Shown here piece by piece: positions 15,417 to 24,200 of a DNA stretch of 40,529 bases; positions within the stretch are counted from its first letter, which is position 1; each line of letters starts with the position of its first letter. A program made the translations under genes and the position numbers. Source of the stretch: Spirobacillus cienkowskii (GTDB lineage Bacteria > Bdellovibrionota_B > Oligoflexia > Silvanigrellales > Silvanigrellaceae); the NCBI GenBank assembly GCA_003339605.1, contig QOVW01000077.1:1-40529 (forward strand), written 5' to 3'. The notes beneath the pieces are model-generated. The model was given only the letters and a program-made list of their open reading frames with translations. It ran no database searches and was not told where the DNA came from.

Positions 15417-17642
15417 CTATGAAGACGATTTGATTTTGTTAACCTTGTTTCCCCAAAATTCTAGAACTTGTTTTAATTCTTTCATATCAATTGGTTTACC
15501 TAAGTATCCTTCCATTCCTGCGTCTAAGCAAACTTGTCCTTCTGCACCACGTGCATGAGCAGTCATCGCTATAATATGAGGACGCGTAGAACTTTTTGGA
15601 TACTTTAAAATTATTTTTTTAGTTGCTTCGATTCCATCTAAATCGGGCATTTGGACATCCATTAAAATAATATCATAAATATTTCGAGTTAGCGCCTCTA
15701 AAACTTCGTTACCATTTGCAACAATATCACAAATGTATCCATATTTTTTAAGCATATTAGTTATAAGTTTTTGATTAACAACATTATCTTCTGCAACCAA
15801 AATTCTTAATGGATATATATCCGATAATTTTTTTAAATCAGCTCCAAATGGTTTTAATTTTCCATTTTGTTTTTCTGATACCGTTTCAATCAATGAGTCA
15901 AATAATTGAGAATAGCGAATTGGTTTATTTATGATACTTGCAAAATTTTTAGGATAAACTTTATTATCAGAATAATAAATATTAGAATTTTTTAACATCG
16001 CAATAAAAATGATTTGTTGATCAAGATATTTTTCAATTAACTTTGTCCGAAGCATGTCATAATCAAAGTCATCTGTAGAAATTAGGACATAAGTTGGTGG
16101 TGATTGTAAAGGAATTGCAAGCGCTTCCTGTTCAGAGGCTGCAAGATACACCTCCATTCCCCAATTTTCACAAGTTTGTTGCATGGCATTTGCAAGAAAA
16201 ATATTTTTTTCTACAATACATAAAACTTTATTTTGAATTTGTAATCTTTTAATTTGATTATTTTTTTCTTTTTCATCGTTTTCTTGTTCAGGAAAATCAA
16301 CTTGAACTGTAAATGAAAAGACAGACCCCTTACCAAGTTCACTTTTAACCCCAATTGATCCACCCATTAGCTCTGTTAAACGTTTAGCGATACTTAAACC
16401 CAATCCTGTACCACCATATTTTCTGGTTGATGAATCATCAATCTGCGAAAAGGTTTTAAATAATTTGCCAATATCTTTTTTAGAAATGCCGCTGCCTGTA
16501 TCGATCACATCAAATTTTATCATACGTTTTTTATCATCACTGCTCTCCATTTTAACCTTCACAAATGCATAGCCATTTTTTGTAAACTTAATTGCATTAT
16601 CAACAAGATGAGTTGTAACTTGCTGAATTCGAGTATAATCCCCCACAACGATATTTGGTGCATGTAAATCAATAACATAAATTAATTCAGTTTCTTGAGC
16701 TGCTGCAGCAGGTGCCAATAGCTCAAATACATTTTCAATACAAGAATTGATTTCAAATGGAATATGTTCAAGCTCTAATTTATTTGCTTCAATTTTGGAA
16801 TAATCTAAAATTTCGTTAATTATAACAAGAAGATTATTACCACAAATTCTTAAAGTTTCTAAGTAATCTCTTTGCTCTTGATTTAATTTTGTACCAACAA
16901 GTAGATTTGCAGATCCCAAAATACCATTTAAAGGCGTTCTCAGTTCATGACTCATATTTGCAAGAAATTCGCCTTTTAACCGAGTTGACTCTTTTGCCTT
17001 TTCTGCAAATTTTAAAATTTCTAAATTTCTTTTTTCCATATCCTCCCTTAATTTTCCAAGCCGACTATGTTCAGATATAGAAATTATTAAAGATTGATAC
17101 AGTGACACAAAAACTATATAAAGAAGCACAATTCTTTGTATATAGAAAATAATTTTATTATCTGTTAAAATTGAAACAACTGTAAAAGCTATTATAGGAA
17201 CAATAAGATAAAATAAAGAAACAATCCAAGAGTCAATTCTTTCAAGATTAATTCTAAATCTAATTTTACTAACAAAAGAATACATAAAAAATATAAATAT
17301 TAAAAAATTTTCTACTAATAATGATGATTTAACAAAAAAACCAGGATTTAAAATACTTAAAATCAATCCAATCCAAGAAAAAAACATTAAATACAAAATA
17401 AAATTAGAATATTTTTTATATTGATTTATTCCACTTAAATAAACAAGACGAAATACAAAATAATTCATAGTAACAATCCAAATATAAACACAATTTATTG
17501 CTATATAAATTTTATAAGAAAAATAAGAATCATCTAAAGATAACAAAGATAAAACAATCAACAAAAAACCTAAAACAAATGGTTTACTTGCCAATATAAA
17601 TGGAATTTTCCAATAATAACTATCCATGTAAAAAAAACTCAT
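15417..17642 (-). CDS. Membrane hybrid histidine kinase (7-8 TM, HisKA, HATPase, degenerate REC, REC)
   Basis: The product has 741 residues. About seven hydrophobic helices (residues 13-190) lead through a charged coiled coil to the HisKA box FLANMSHELRTPLNG with His232. The ATPase has NAIKFTKNGYAFV (N box), DTGSGISKKDIGKLF (G1) and GGTGLGLSIAKRL (G2). A first receiver-like domain (about 470-600) lacks a clear acceptor Asp in the usual context (YVLISTDDFDYD). The last domain (about 615-735) is a full receiver: AEDNVVNQ, DIILMDVQMPDLDG, AMTAHA and GKPI. The phosphoryl group presumably goes His to Asp to an HPt protein. There is no obvious sensor domain outside the membrane, so the signal is probably sensed in or at the membrane. 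It lies 23 bases after a paralogous hybrid kinase. Confidence 0.9.
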   Translation of the reverse strand: MSFFYMDSYYWKIPFILASKPFVLGFLLIVLSLLSLDDSYFSYKIYIAINCVYIWIVTMNYFVFRLVYLSGINQYKKYSNFILYLMFFSWIGLILSILNPGFFVKSSLLVENFLIFIFFMYSFVSKIRFRINLERIDSWIVSLFYLIVPIIAFTVVSILTDNKIIFYIQRIVLLYIVFVSLYQSLIISISEHSRLGKLREDMEKRNLEILKFAEKAKESTRLKGEFLANMSHELRTPLNGILGSANLLVGTKLNQEQRDYLETLRICGNNLLVIINEILDYSKIEANKLELEHIPFEINSCIENVFELLAPAAAAQETELIYVIDLHAPNIVVGDYTRIQQVTTHLVDNAIKFTKNGYAFVKVKMESSDDKKRMIKFDVIDTGSGISKKDIGKLFKTFSQIDDSSTRKYGGTGLGLSIAKRLTELMGGSIGVKSELGKGSVFSFTVQVDFPEQENDEKEKNNQIKRLQIQNKVLCIVEKNIFLANAMQQTCENWGMEVYLAASEQEALAIPLQSPPTYVLISTDDFDYDMLRTKLIEKYLDQQIIFIAMLKNSNIYYSDNKVYPKNFASIINKPIRYSQLFDSLIETVSEKQNGKLKPFGADLKKLSDIYPLRILVAEDNVVNQKLITNMLKKYGYICDIVANGNEVLEALTRNIYDIILMDVQMPDLDGIEATKKIILKYPKSSTRPHIIAMTAHARGAEGQVCLDAGMEGYLGKPIDMKELKQVLEFWGNKVNKIKSSS

Positions 17643-17665
17643 CTTAATTTACCTATAATTTCTTG

Positions 17666-20548
17666 TTACTTAATTTTTCCCCATTTTTTTAAATTTTCCT
17701 CTAGTAATTTAACTTGAATTGGTTTGGTCATGTATTCATCCATTCCTGCAGCCAAGCAGCGCTCACGATCCCCTTCCATTGCATTTGCGGTTAATGCAAT
17801 GATTATTGGCTTTTTTTTGATTTTTTCATTGGTTTTAATATTACGCGAAGCATCAAGTCCATCCATAACTGGCATTTGCAAATCCATAATAATAATGTCA
17901 TATTCATCTTTAAGTGCAGCTTCATATGCAAGAGCGCCATTTTCTACTAAAGTAGCAGAGTAACCTAGTTTCTTTAAAATACTCATTATTAATTTTTGAT
18001 TTACCGGATTATCTTCTGCAACAAGTAATTTTAAATTTTCTTTAGTTTTAAAATTATTCTGCTCTACTGGATTAGAAACATTTTTTATTTCTTTTAAATT
18101 TAACTTATTCATCCATAGATATAATGTATCAATTATTAACTGCAACTGAATTGGCTTTGAAATATAATCATCCATACCCGCCGCTAAACACCTTTCTTTA
18201 TCTCCCGGCATTGCGTTGGCTGTTAAGGCAATAATTTTAGGGCGTTTACGATTTGCAAAATTTATGATTATATTTTTTGTTGCCTGAATACCATCCATCT
18301 CTGGCATTTGTAAATCCATAAAAACCAAATCATAGTCATCTTTTTCAACTTCTTCTACAGCCAATTTTCCGTTTTCTACAAGTTTAGGTATAAAACCAAT
18401 TTTTTTAAACAAACTCAGTACTAATTTCTGATTTACTGGATTATCTTCTGCAATCAGTATTTTTACACTTTTAATAACTTCTTGTGAAAAATTATTTTGA
18501 AAATCAGAAAACATAATATTTTTTAAATCTTTAGATTCTTTTGGAATTTCAGTTTGCTTTTCATTATCATTATTTTTACTTTTACTTTTTAGTATCTTTA
18601 AAATTGCTTTAGCAAGCATTTCCGTTTTTAAGGGCTTGGTAATTGTTTCATCAGTAATGAGATGCAAATCAGGAGTGGCATTTTTTCCTAAAGATACTAA
18701 CGCTATTGAAGGAATTTTACCAATTGGATTGATTGGATTGATTTGATTTACTTTTAAAAAAATACTCGCCTTTTTGCTTTCGGCACCAATATCTACAATA
18801 ATAAATTTAAATTGCTCAACTCCAATTAACCTTTGAATATCATCAAAGTTTGAAATTATTTTTGCATCTATTTTCCATTGTAAAAATCTTCTACCTAAAA
18901 TATATCTCATTGTTGGGTTTTCTGATACCAATAAACATTTTAATCCAACAAATTGTTCGTAATTGTGTTTATTTTCTTCTTTTTTAACTTTTGAGATTTC
19001 ACATTTAAAAGTAAATAAAAAACGAGTTCCTCTCCCCACAACACTCTCTACCCAAATTTTACCTTTCATCAATTCTATCAACTGAGCAGAAATTGCTAAG
19101 CCTAAACCAGTACCACCAAATTTTCTTGAAACAGAGGCATCAGTTTGAGAGTAAGCTTTAAAAAGTTTTTTAATTTGGTTTGCAGAAATACCAATTCCTG
19201 TATCTTTTACTTCAAACAATAATTCAACATGATTTTCATCAATTTGATCAATTTGGGTAACACTAATAAACACCTCGCCCTTTGCCGTAAATTTTAAAGC
19301 GTTATTGCATAAATTTAAAAGTATTTGTCCTATTCTTTTGTAATCGCCAATAATTTCGCACGGTACAGATGGTTCAATAAAATATGTGAGATCGAGTCCT
19401 TTTTCAAAACTTTTAGGACTCACTACATCAATCACACTTTCAACAAGTTCAGAAACAGAAATCACTTCTTTACTTAATACAACTTGTCCTGAAAGTAGAT
19501 TAGGCAAGTCGAGCACTTCGTTAACGAGCTTCATCAAATTATTGCTACTTATTGTAATCATACTCAGAAGTCTTTGCTGCTCTTCATCAATCTGAGTGCT
19601 AGCTAAAAGCTCTGCATGACCAATTATTCCATTAACAGGAGTGCGAATTTCGTGACTCATTGTTGCTAAAAAATTTTCTTTTGCTATTTCTGATTTTTGC
19701 GCTTCAATATGCATTAAACTCAGCTCACCCATTTTTCGCGCAAGTTTAATAGAAAAATCATTAATTTTTCTAAAATCATAAGATAACTTATTAATATTTC
19801 TATACGCCAAAATAAGCAATACAAAAAAAATCATTATTTCGGATAAAAAATTATTTAAATTTAGTAATTTGTTAAATGAAAATCCCAAATCAATGCTAAC
19901 AAAAATAATTGTAGAAAATAATGTAGTAAAAGCCAACTCGTTTTTTTCATTATTTTGCGGTAAAATATCAAGAAAAGTAATTAATAGAATAAGTGGATAA
20001 ATTTTTGCAATAATAATAGAATACATTATATCAATATTTAAAATGTTGAATAACTGAATAACAATTAATATTATCATTAAAAAATAATATGCTGGATTTA
20101 TTTTATTTTTTATATCATAAGCCATAAAATTATTAAAACTAATAATAAACATATATGAAATATTAAATACAATCATAAACCACAAAAAAACAATAATTAC
20201 TTCACTAAATATAAATTTATTATCACTTAAATCAACAAAACCTATCCTAATTATTTGATTTAAATTTATTAATAAAAATAACGAAATTATTGTAAAAAAT
20301 TGCGTTCTAAAAAATACTTTTTTTGAAAACCTTCTTCTTATCACAAAAAATGACAGCAAAGAAAAAGAAAACAGTATATTTCCAATATAAAAAATGTATT
20401 CAAATTTTTTAGTTGAGTTTACAATGTCAGAATAATTTGGAAGAAAGCCCAACAAAAATCCAATTGCAATTAAAAATAAAATTACAAATTTTTTTGTTTG
20501 TAGATTTATGATTTGTATTGCATTTTCAATTGCAACAAACATAATCAT
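17666..20548 (-). CDS. Membrane hybrid histidine kinase with one degenerate and two intact receivers
   Basis: The product has 960 residues. About eight hydrophobic helices span residues 20-250, then comes HisKA FLATMSHEIRTPVNG with His299. ATPase motifs are NNALKFTAKGEVFI, DTGIGISANQIKKLF and GGTGLGLAISAQL. The first receiver-like region (about 525-645) has VDIGAES where DxxMP is expected and is probably not phosphorylated. Two similar receivers follow, each with AEDNPVNQKL, MDLQMP, ALTANAM and SKPIQ/TKPIQ; their acceptor Asp codons lie near 18311 and 17883. Their similarity suggests an internal duplication. ATGs at 20548 and 20542 are both possible starts, with AAGGA just upstream. It is upstream of, and probably co-transcribed with, the 741-residue kinase. 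Confidence 0.9.
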   Translation of the reverse strand: MIMFVAIENAIQIINLQTKKFVILFLIAIGFLLGFLPNYSDIVNSTKKFEYIFYIGNILFSFSLLSFFVIRRRFSKKVFFRTQFFTIISLFLLINLNQIIRIGFVDLSDNKFIFSEVIIVFLWFMIVFNISYMFIISFNNFMAYDIKNKINPAYYFLMIILIVIQLFNILNIDIMYSIIIAKIYPLILLITFLDILPQNNEKNELAFTTLFSTIIFVSIDLGFSFNKLLNLNNFLSEIMIFFVLLILAYRNINKLSYDFRKINDFSIKLARKMGELSLMHIEAQKSEIAKENFLATMSHEIRTPVNGIIGHAELLASTQIDEEQQRLLSMITISSNNLMKLVNEVLDLPNLLSGQVVLSKEVISVSELVESVIDVVSPKSFEKGLDLTYFIEPSVPCEIIGDYKRIGQILLNLCNNALKFTAKGEVFISVTQIDQIDENHVELLFEVKDTGIGISANQIKKLFKAYSQTDASVSRKFGGTGLGLAISAQLIELMKGKIWVESVVGRGTRFLFTFKCEISKVKKEENKHNYEQFVGLKCLLVSENPTMRYILGRRFLQWKIDAKIISNFDDIQRLIGVEQFKFIIVDIGAESKKASIFLKVNQINPINPIGKIPSIALVSLGKNATPDLHLITDETITKPLKTEMLAKAILKILKSKSKNNDNEKQTEIPKESKDLKNIMFSDFQNNFSQEVIKSVKILIAEDNPVNQKLVLSLFKKIGFIPKLVENGKLAVEEVEKDDYDLVFMDLQMPEMDGIQATKNIIINFANRKRPKIIALTANAMPGDKERCLAAGMDDYISKPIQLQLIIDTLYLWMNKLNLKEIKNVSNPVEQNNFKTKENLKLLVAEDNPVNQKLIMSILKKLGYSATLVENGALAYEAALKDEYDIIIMDLQMPVMDGLDASRNIKTNEKIKKKPIIIALTANAMEGDRERCLAAGMDEYMTKPIQVKLLEENLKKWGKIK

Positions 20549-20648
20549 GTATCCTTACAATTTATTTATATTCAATCATTTTCTGTTATCGGTAAAAAGT
20601 AATGTTTTCCGAATTTAATAAAAAAATAACCTTTATATTGATAGTTTT

Positions 20649-20677
20649 TTGACATTAATAATTAAAGATCTTATTTT
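20649..20677 (+). promoter_or_regulatory. Candidate sigma-70 promoter for the DUF6901-like gene
   Basis: TTGACA at 20649-20654 matches the -35 consensus exactly. With 17-base spacing, TATTTT at 20672-20677 is a weaker -10. Transcription would start about 60 bases before the TTG start at 20745. In AT-rich DNA the -10 match has little weight alone; the -35 and spacing are the support. Confidence 0.4.
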
Positions 20678-20744
20678 TTTTACACTTTATTACGAAATTA
20701 TTTTGCTACTTAATTTTGTGCAGCAATGTATCACGAGGAAGATA

Positions 20745-21418
20745 TTGACTAAAATTAATTATAAATTTGAATTTAATAATTTAAAAACATTAGAGTTTTA
20801 ATTGATCTTAATAGAAATCAAAATATTGATTTGTCAACAAGAGACGATCACACAGAATGGACCAATTTGAGTTATCATAAATGTGAAAACTGCACTCTAG
20901 ATGATAAAATTATAAAAAAATGTCCTGCCGCTTTAGACGTAAAAGAAGCGATGAACCATTTTAAAGATGTTTTATCAACTGATATCATAAAAACCTCTGT
21001 TGAAACAGAAAACCGAACCTATCTAAAAACTTGCGATGCGCAAACTGCTTTAAAATCATTACTAGGGGTTGTGATGGCAACAAGCGGCTGCCCTATTTTA
21101 GGAGAAATGAAAGGCATGGCCTATTTTCATTTGCCTTTTGCATCCTTAGAAGAAACTATTTTTCGAAATGTTTCTACTTATTTGCTCAAACAGTATTTTA
21201 ACTACAAATCAGGACAAAATAGCGATTGGAATTTAGAACAAATTCCAGATTTTTTTGAAAAAATACAAAATGTTAATCTTAAATTTTTTGAGCGCATTAA
21301 AATTGCAAGCAAGGCTGATGCAAATTTAAATGCTATTGTTTCTTTTTCATCGCAATCTCAAATATTCTCTTTTGCCCTTGATGAGTACTTAGAAGAAATT
21401 AAAAAACTTTTTATTTAA
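20745..21418 (+). CDS. DUF6901-like protein of unknown function, interrupted by a frameshift
   Basis: The longest single frame begins at TTG 20831 (195 residues, with WTNLSYHKCENC, then TLDDKIIKKCPAALD). This conserved Trp...His-x-Cys-x-x-Cys...Cys-Pro segment resembles the DUF6901 family as I remember it. In that family a beta-rich stretch precedes it. That stretch is present in another frame: TTG 20745-20747, 5 bases after GAGGA (20735-20739), begins LTKINYKFEFNNLKTLEF and ends at TAA 20799. The downstream frame is open from 20780 and continues LIDLNRNQNIDLSTRDD. Inserting one T into the TTTT run at 20796-20799 joins them exactly (EF-LIDLN). So the gene is either a one-base-deletion pseudogene, a -1 frameshift site, or a read error. 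It is the only plus-strand gene in the signalling block. Confidence 0.6.
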
Positions 21419-21750
21419 GCTAAAACGGTATTCACAATAAAATAGTCTTTTTCGGTAACACAGCTTTGCACTTTAACTTGTAAAATGCCTGATTTCTTAA
21501 GAGCACTGGCTGCATTTGGACAATCAATAGATAATTCAGCACCTTCCTTAAATTGAAACTTTGCAGAAAACTGTAACCCTGCTGGTATTATTTTTAATAC
21601 TTTTATTTCTAGAACAATTGGCATATTAGTAATTGTTCCAGAATAATCTACATTTTTAGTTTCTGCACCAGAAGCTGCTGGCTTAGTTGATGGAGCTGCT
21701 TGCGATGCGCCAGCTGCAGCTGTGGGCTTTGCTGTTTGTGCCCCCCCCCG
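21415..21750 (-). CDS. C-terminal half of the receiver protein: Ala/Pro linker plus small beta domain (PilZ-like?)
   Basis: This frame is open from 21750, immediately at the start of the 9-base G tract, to the stop at 21415. Upstream it is closed by a TAG at 21751-21753. It encodes an Ala/Pro/Thr-rich linker (AQTAKPTAAAGASQAAPSTK) and then about 75 residues of mainly beta character (MPIVLEIKVLKIIPAGLQFS and following). The EIxxxxPAGLxFxxxxxFxxG pattern weakly suggests a PilZ-like domain. An internal ATG at 21624 could start a 69-residue protein, but no good ribosome site is seen before it. I infer that it belongs to the receiver gene upstream and is reached only by a frameshift. Confidence 0.5.
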   Translation of the reverse strand, partial: RGGAQTAKPTAAAGASQAAPSTKPAASGAETKNVDYSGTITNMPIVLEIKVLKIIPAGLQFSAKFQFKEGAELSIDCPNAASALKKSGILQVKVQSCVTEKDYFIVNTVLA

Positions 21751-22220
21751 CTAGCCGAACTTGCGTTATTGCTTTGCTGCTCGCCAGAAGAACTCGAAGC
21801 AGACGCATGAGTATTTGCAGAGGGTATTGTTAATTTAAATGGCGCAGCAGTGCCCTCAATCAATTTTTTTAATTTATTTTTTAGAACTTGAATTTCTACT
21901 GTTTTGTGTATTAAATCATCTGGCTTTAATTCTTGAATTTTTTCTAAATCCAAATCACCTTTTTTTCCGCTAAAAAAAGCAACTTTAATATTACGTTTTT
22001 GTTTTAATTTATTTATAAATTCCATTGTTTGATAACCATCGTAGTTTGGCATCATCACATCAAGGATCACCAAATCAACTGCGTGATCATTTAAAATTTT
22101 AAGCGCATCCAACCCTGTTTTTGCTTCAAAAAACGAATAACCTAAAGAATTAACAATTCCTTTTAAGAATATTCTTGTTTCTGGGGCATCATCAACTATG
22201 AGTACACTTTTTGTAGCCAA
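21648..22220 (-). CDS. Single-domain response regulator with out-of-frame tail
   Basis: The receiver domain (about residues 1-120) is complete: VDDAPETR (acidic pair), LVILDVMMPNYDG (acceptor Asp near 54), AFFSGK (Ser/Thr switch) and IHKTV (Lys). After a Ser/Ala/Asn linker the frame passes through GGG, encoded by a run of nine G, into a Gln/His/Leu-rich tail that ends at 21648. The other frame after the G run gives a natural Ala/Pro linker and a folded domain, so this tail is probably an out-of-frame artefact of tract length. With ten G (or seven) the protein would be about 268 residues. It lies 12 bases after the HPt gene and is a plausible terminal or intermediate receiver of the relay. Confidence 0.8.
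   Translation of the reverse strand: MATKSVLIVDDAPETRIFLKGIVNSLGYSFFEAKTGLDALKILNDHAVDLVILDVMMPNYDGYQTMEFINKLKQKRNIKVAFFSGKKGDLDLEKIQELKPDDLIHKTVEIQVLKNKLKKLIEGTAAPFKLTIPSANTHASASSSSGEQQSNNASSASGGGHKQQSPQLQLAHRKQLHQLSQQLLVQKLKM
21741..21749 (-). repeat. Homopolymer of nine G (minus strand) at the receiver/C-terminal junction
   Basis: Nine consecutive C on the plus strand stand out in an AT-rich window. The reading frame upstream and the natural C-terminal frame meet exactly at this tract, and adding one base or removing two would join them. This is the typical layout of a slipped-strand contingency switch, and is also a common place for an indel sequencing error. Confidence 0.9.
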
Positions 22221-22232
22221 TTTCTACCTCTT

Positions 22233-22625
22233 TTATTTTGACTCCAAAGATTTTATTTTATTTTTTATTACATCTGGAATTTTTTTACTCGCATCAATAA
22301 TTCTTAAAAAAATAGGGTCTGCACCATTTAGACTTTTAGAAAATGCCAAATCTTCTAGTTTTTGACAGTCTTCTGCAATGGCAACCAAACCGATTAATCG
22401 CGAACTCGATTTTAAAGTGTGTGCAGAACGTTCAACAACAGGCAAATCTTTTTTTTGCATCGCTGTTGTTAACTCTTGAGTTCTTTCTGGAAGATTATCT
22501 AAATACACAGACATAAGCTGCACAATAAGAAGTCTATTTGCAAACTCTTCATCACCATTACCAAGTTCTTTCATGTTGTTAACAATATTTTCATCTAAAA
22601 ATGGAAATTCTGTTTCTGCACTCAT
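22233..22625 (-). CDS. Histidine phosphotransfer (HPt) protein
   Basis: The product has 130 residues, almost entirely one HPt four-helix bundle. The phosphoacceptor motif is ERSAHTLKSSSRLIG with His69, followed by LEDLAF in the next helix, as in HPt domains. It relays phosphate between receiver domains of hybrid kinases and response regulators. It lies between the pseudo-receiver TPR gene (2 bases upstream) and the receiver gene (12 bases downstream), so the three are surely co-transcribed. The two hybrid kinases nearby end in receivers and need such a protein, which makes it their likely partner; this pairing is inference. Confidence 0.9.
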   Translation of the reverse strand: MSAETEFPFLDENIVNNMKELGNGDEEFANRLLIVQLMSVYLDNLPERTQELTTAMQKKDLPVVERSAHTLKSSSRLIGLVAIAEDCQKLEDLAFSKSLNGADPIFLRIIDASKKIPDVIKNKIKSLESK

Positions 22626-22627
22626 AA

Positions 22628-23842
22628 TTATTTTGGTATAACCCCTCTGTATTTAGGATCAGCTGGTATTTCAGCGAGTTTATCAATTTCTATAATTTTT
22701 TGTTGCGCACGTTCAAACTTAGGATCATATTTTAAAATTTGCTGACAAACTTTTTTTGCCCGATCGTAATCTTTCATAGTAACTAAACAAAGAACTTTAT
22801 TATACATTATTTTAACATCATTAGGAGTAATTTTCAATGCAAGATTATAGCTCGAAATTGAGTCTTCGTATTTACCCATTTCTTTATAGCAAATGCCAAT
22901 ACTATTTAAAAAACTCGGATTTTTGGGATCTTGCTCAACCGCTCTTTGTAAAAAATCCAACGCTTTATCTTTTTTCTTTTGGGCTAAAAAATTTCTACCA
23001 ACTTGAGCATACAATTTAGGATAAACAATTTTCATATTAATAGCACGCATTAAATAACTTTCTGCTTCTTCATACAACTCACATCGAGTTAAAACTGCTG
23101 CCGCTTCTTCATAACGAATAGGATTTTTGGGGTTAATTTGAATAGCCTGATCAAAAGATTTAAGTGCAGCTTGTTTTCTATCGGTAGCAAGAAAACAAAC
23201 TCCCAAATCAAAATAGGTTTGCACATAAAATTTATTATTTTGCATTGCAACTTTAAGATTTTTTTCTGCTTCTGGAATATTATTGAGCGCTCTATAACAA
23301 CGAGCAATACCTACAAATGCACGAGCAGATGACAAGTTTTTTTCGATAATTGTTTTATATGTTTGAAGGGAATTTTCATATTCCCCGTTTATATAAAGAT
23401 CGCGCGCTAATTCATAGTCTGCATCAATATTATTGGGATCACGATAGCGCACTAATGTTTGTGATATTTGCGTAGAGAGATCTTTCATTACAAAAGGCAT
23501 TCTTAAAAATCCATCACGAGTTGCTTCTGGAAATTGCATTGCCTCTTCTTTAGTAATTTCTTGACCAAGCATCAGCATTGGCGTTCTTCTAATATCTACA
23601 TTTTCGTGCATTTCAGTTAAAAATTCGAGTCTATTTATTTGCCGCATATTCTTTTCGCAAATCAAAAAATCAAAATTTTTTTCTTGCAAAAATTTTAATG
23701 CCTCTCCTTCACTCACTCCTTCAAAAACATTTTTAAAACCTAAAGTTTTTAATGATTTTACAATACCCTCTCGCGATGCTGGAGAATCATCAACGACTAA
23801 AAAATTCATATTTGAAGACAGTTCAATGACGTTAGCAGCCAT
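22628..23842 (-). CDS. Pseudo-receiver plus TPR protein
   Basis: Start 23842 (ATG, MAANVIELSSNM) is preferred to the upstream in-frame GTG at 23854, because GGTGA lies 8 bases before it. The product has 404 residues. Residues 12-125 form a receiver fold with the acidic pair VVDDSP, but the acceptor Asp is replaced by Glu (FLICEKNM, Glu63), the switch Thr/Ser by Gly (MLMLGQE) and the Lys of KPF by Arg (LRMPF). It probably cannot be phosphorylated normally, and the Glu may mimic the phosphorylated state. Residues about 135-390 hold about seven tetratricopeptide repeats (for example YFDLGVCFLATDRKQAALKS, with AIQINPKNP after it), a protein-interaction scaffold. It is the first gene of the HPt/receiver operon. 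Confidence 0.88.
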   Translation of the reverse strand: MAANVIELSSNMNFLVVDDSPASREGIVKSLKTLGFKNVFEGVSEGEALKFLQEKNFDFLICEKNMRQINRLEFLTEMHENVDIRRTPMLMLGQEITKEEAMQFPEATRDGFLRMPFVMKDLSTQISQTLVRYRDPNNIDADYELARDLYINGEYENSLQTYKTIIEKNLSSARAFVGIARCYRALNNIPEAEKNLKVAMQNNKFYVQTYFDLGVCFLATDRKQAALKSFDQAIQINPKNPIRYEEAAAVLTRCELYEEAESYLMRAINMKIVYPKLYAQVGRNFLAQKKKDKALDFLQRAVEQDPKNPSFLNSIGICYKEMGKYEDSISSYNLALKITPNDVKIMYNKVLCLVTMKDYDRAKKVCQQILKYDPKFERAQQKIIEIDKLAEIPADPKYRGVIPK

Positions 23843-23882
23843 TTTTTCTATCACCTTAATTTGGGTATTTCATAACTCTATC

Positions 23883-24176
23883 TTATTCTAGCATATCTTT
23901 CTTTAAAATGAGATCAACAGGAGTGTCAACGCCCTTATTTTTATTACACTCACGACACGCTGGCACAACATTACCAGGAGTCGTTGTGCCAAAGCGCGCT
24001 AATGGAACAATATGATCCATTGTCAATTCTTTAAACGAAAATTTCTTTTTGCAATAATAGCAAATTCCTGCCGCACATTTTTGCTGCCACCACCTACTTT
24101 TTTTAGCTTGTTTAACCTTAGCTTTTTCTTTTCTAATATGCTCTTCATCAGCAAATTCGTAAATATTTAAATTCAT
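23883..24176 (-). CDS. Small HNH-endonuclease-fold protein
   Basis: The product has 97 residues. The HNH core is intact: CYYC (39-42) and CREC (74-77) are the zinc cysteine pairs, MDHIVPLARFG carries the Asp-His (54-55), and TPGNVVPACRECNKNKG supplies the central Asn69. A basic Lys/Arg N-terminal helix (about 14-31) could bind DNA. Proteins of this size are stand-alone HNH nucleases found in chromosomes, phages and mobile elements; their targets are usually unknown. It lies between the receiver-kinase gene and the TPR gene on the same strand, where it looks like an unrelated passenger. Confidence 0.88.
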   Translation of the reverse strand: MNLNIYEFADEEHIRKEKAKVKQAKKSRWWQQKCAAGICYYCKKKFSFKELTMDHIVPLARFGTTTPGNVVPACRECNKNKGVDTPVDLILKKDMLE

Positions 24177-24200
24177 TAATATAAAACCTTGTGTTTACTT

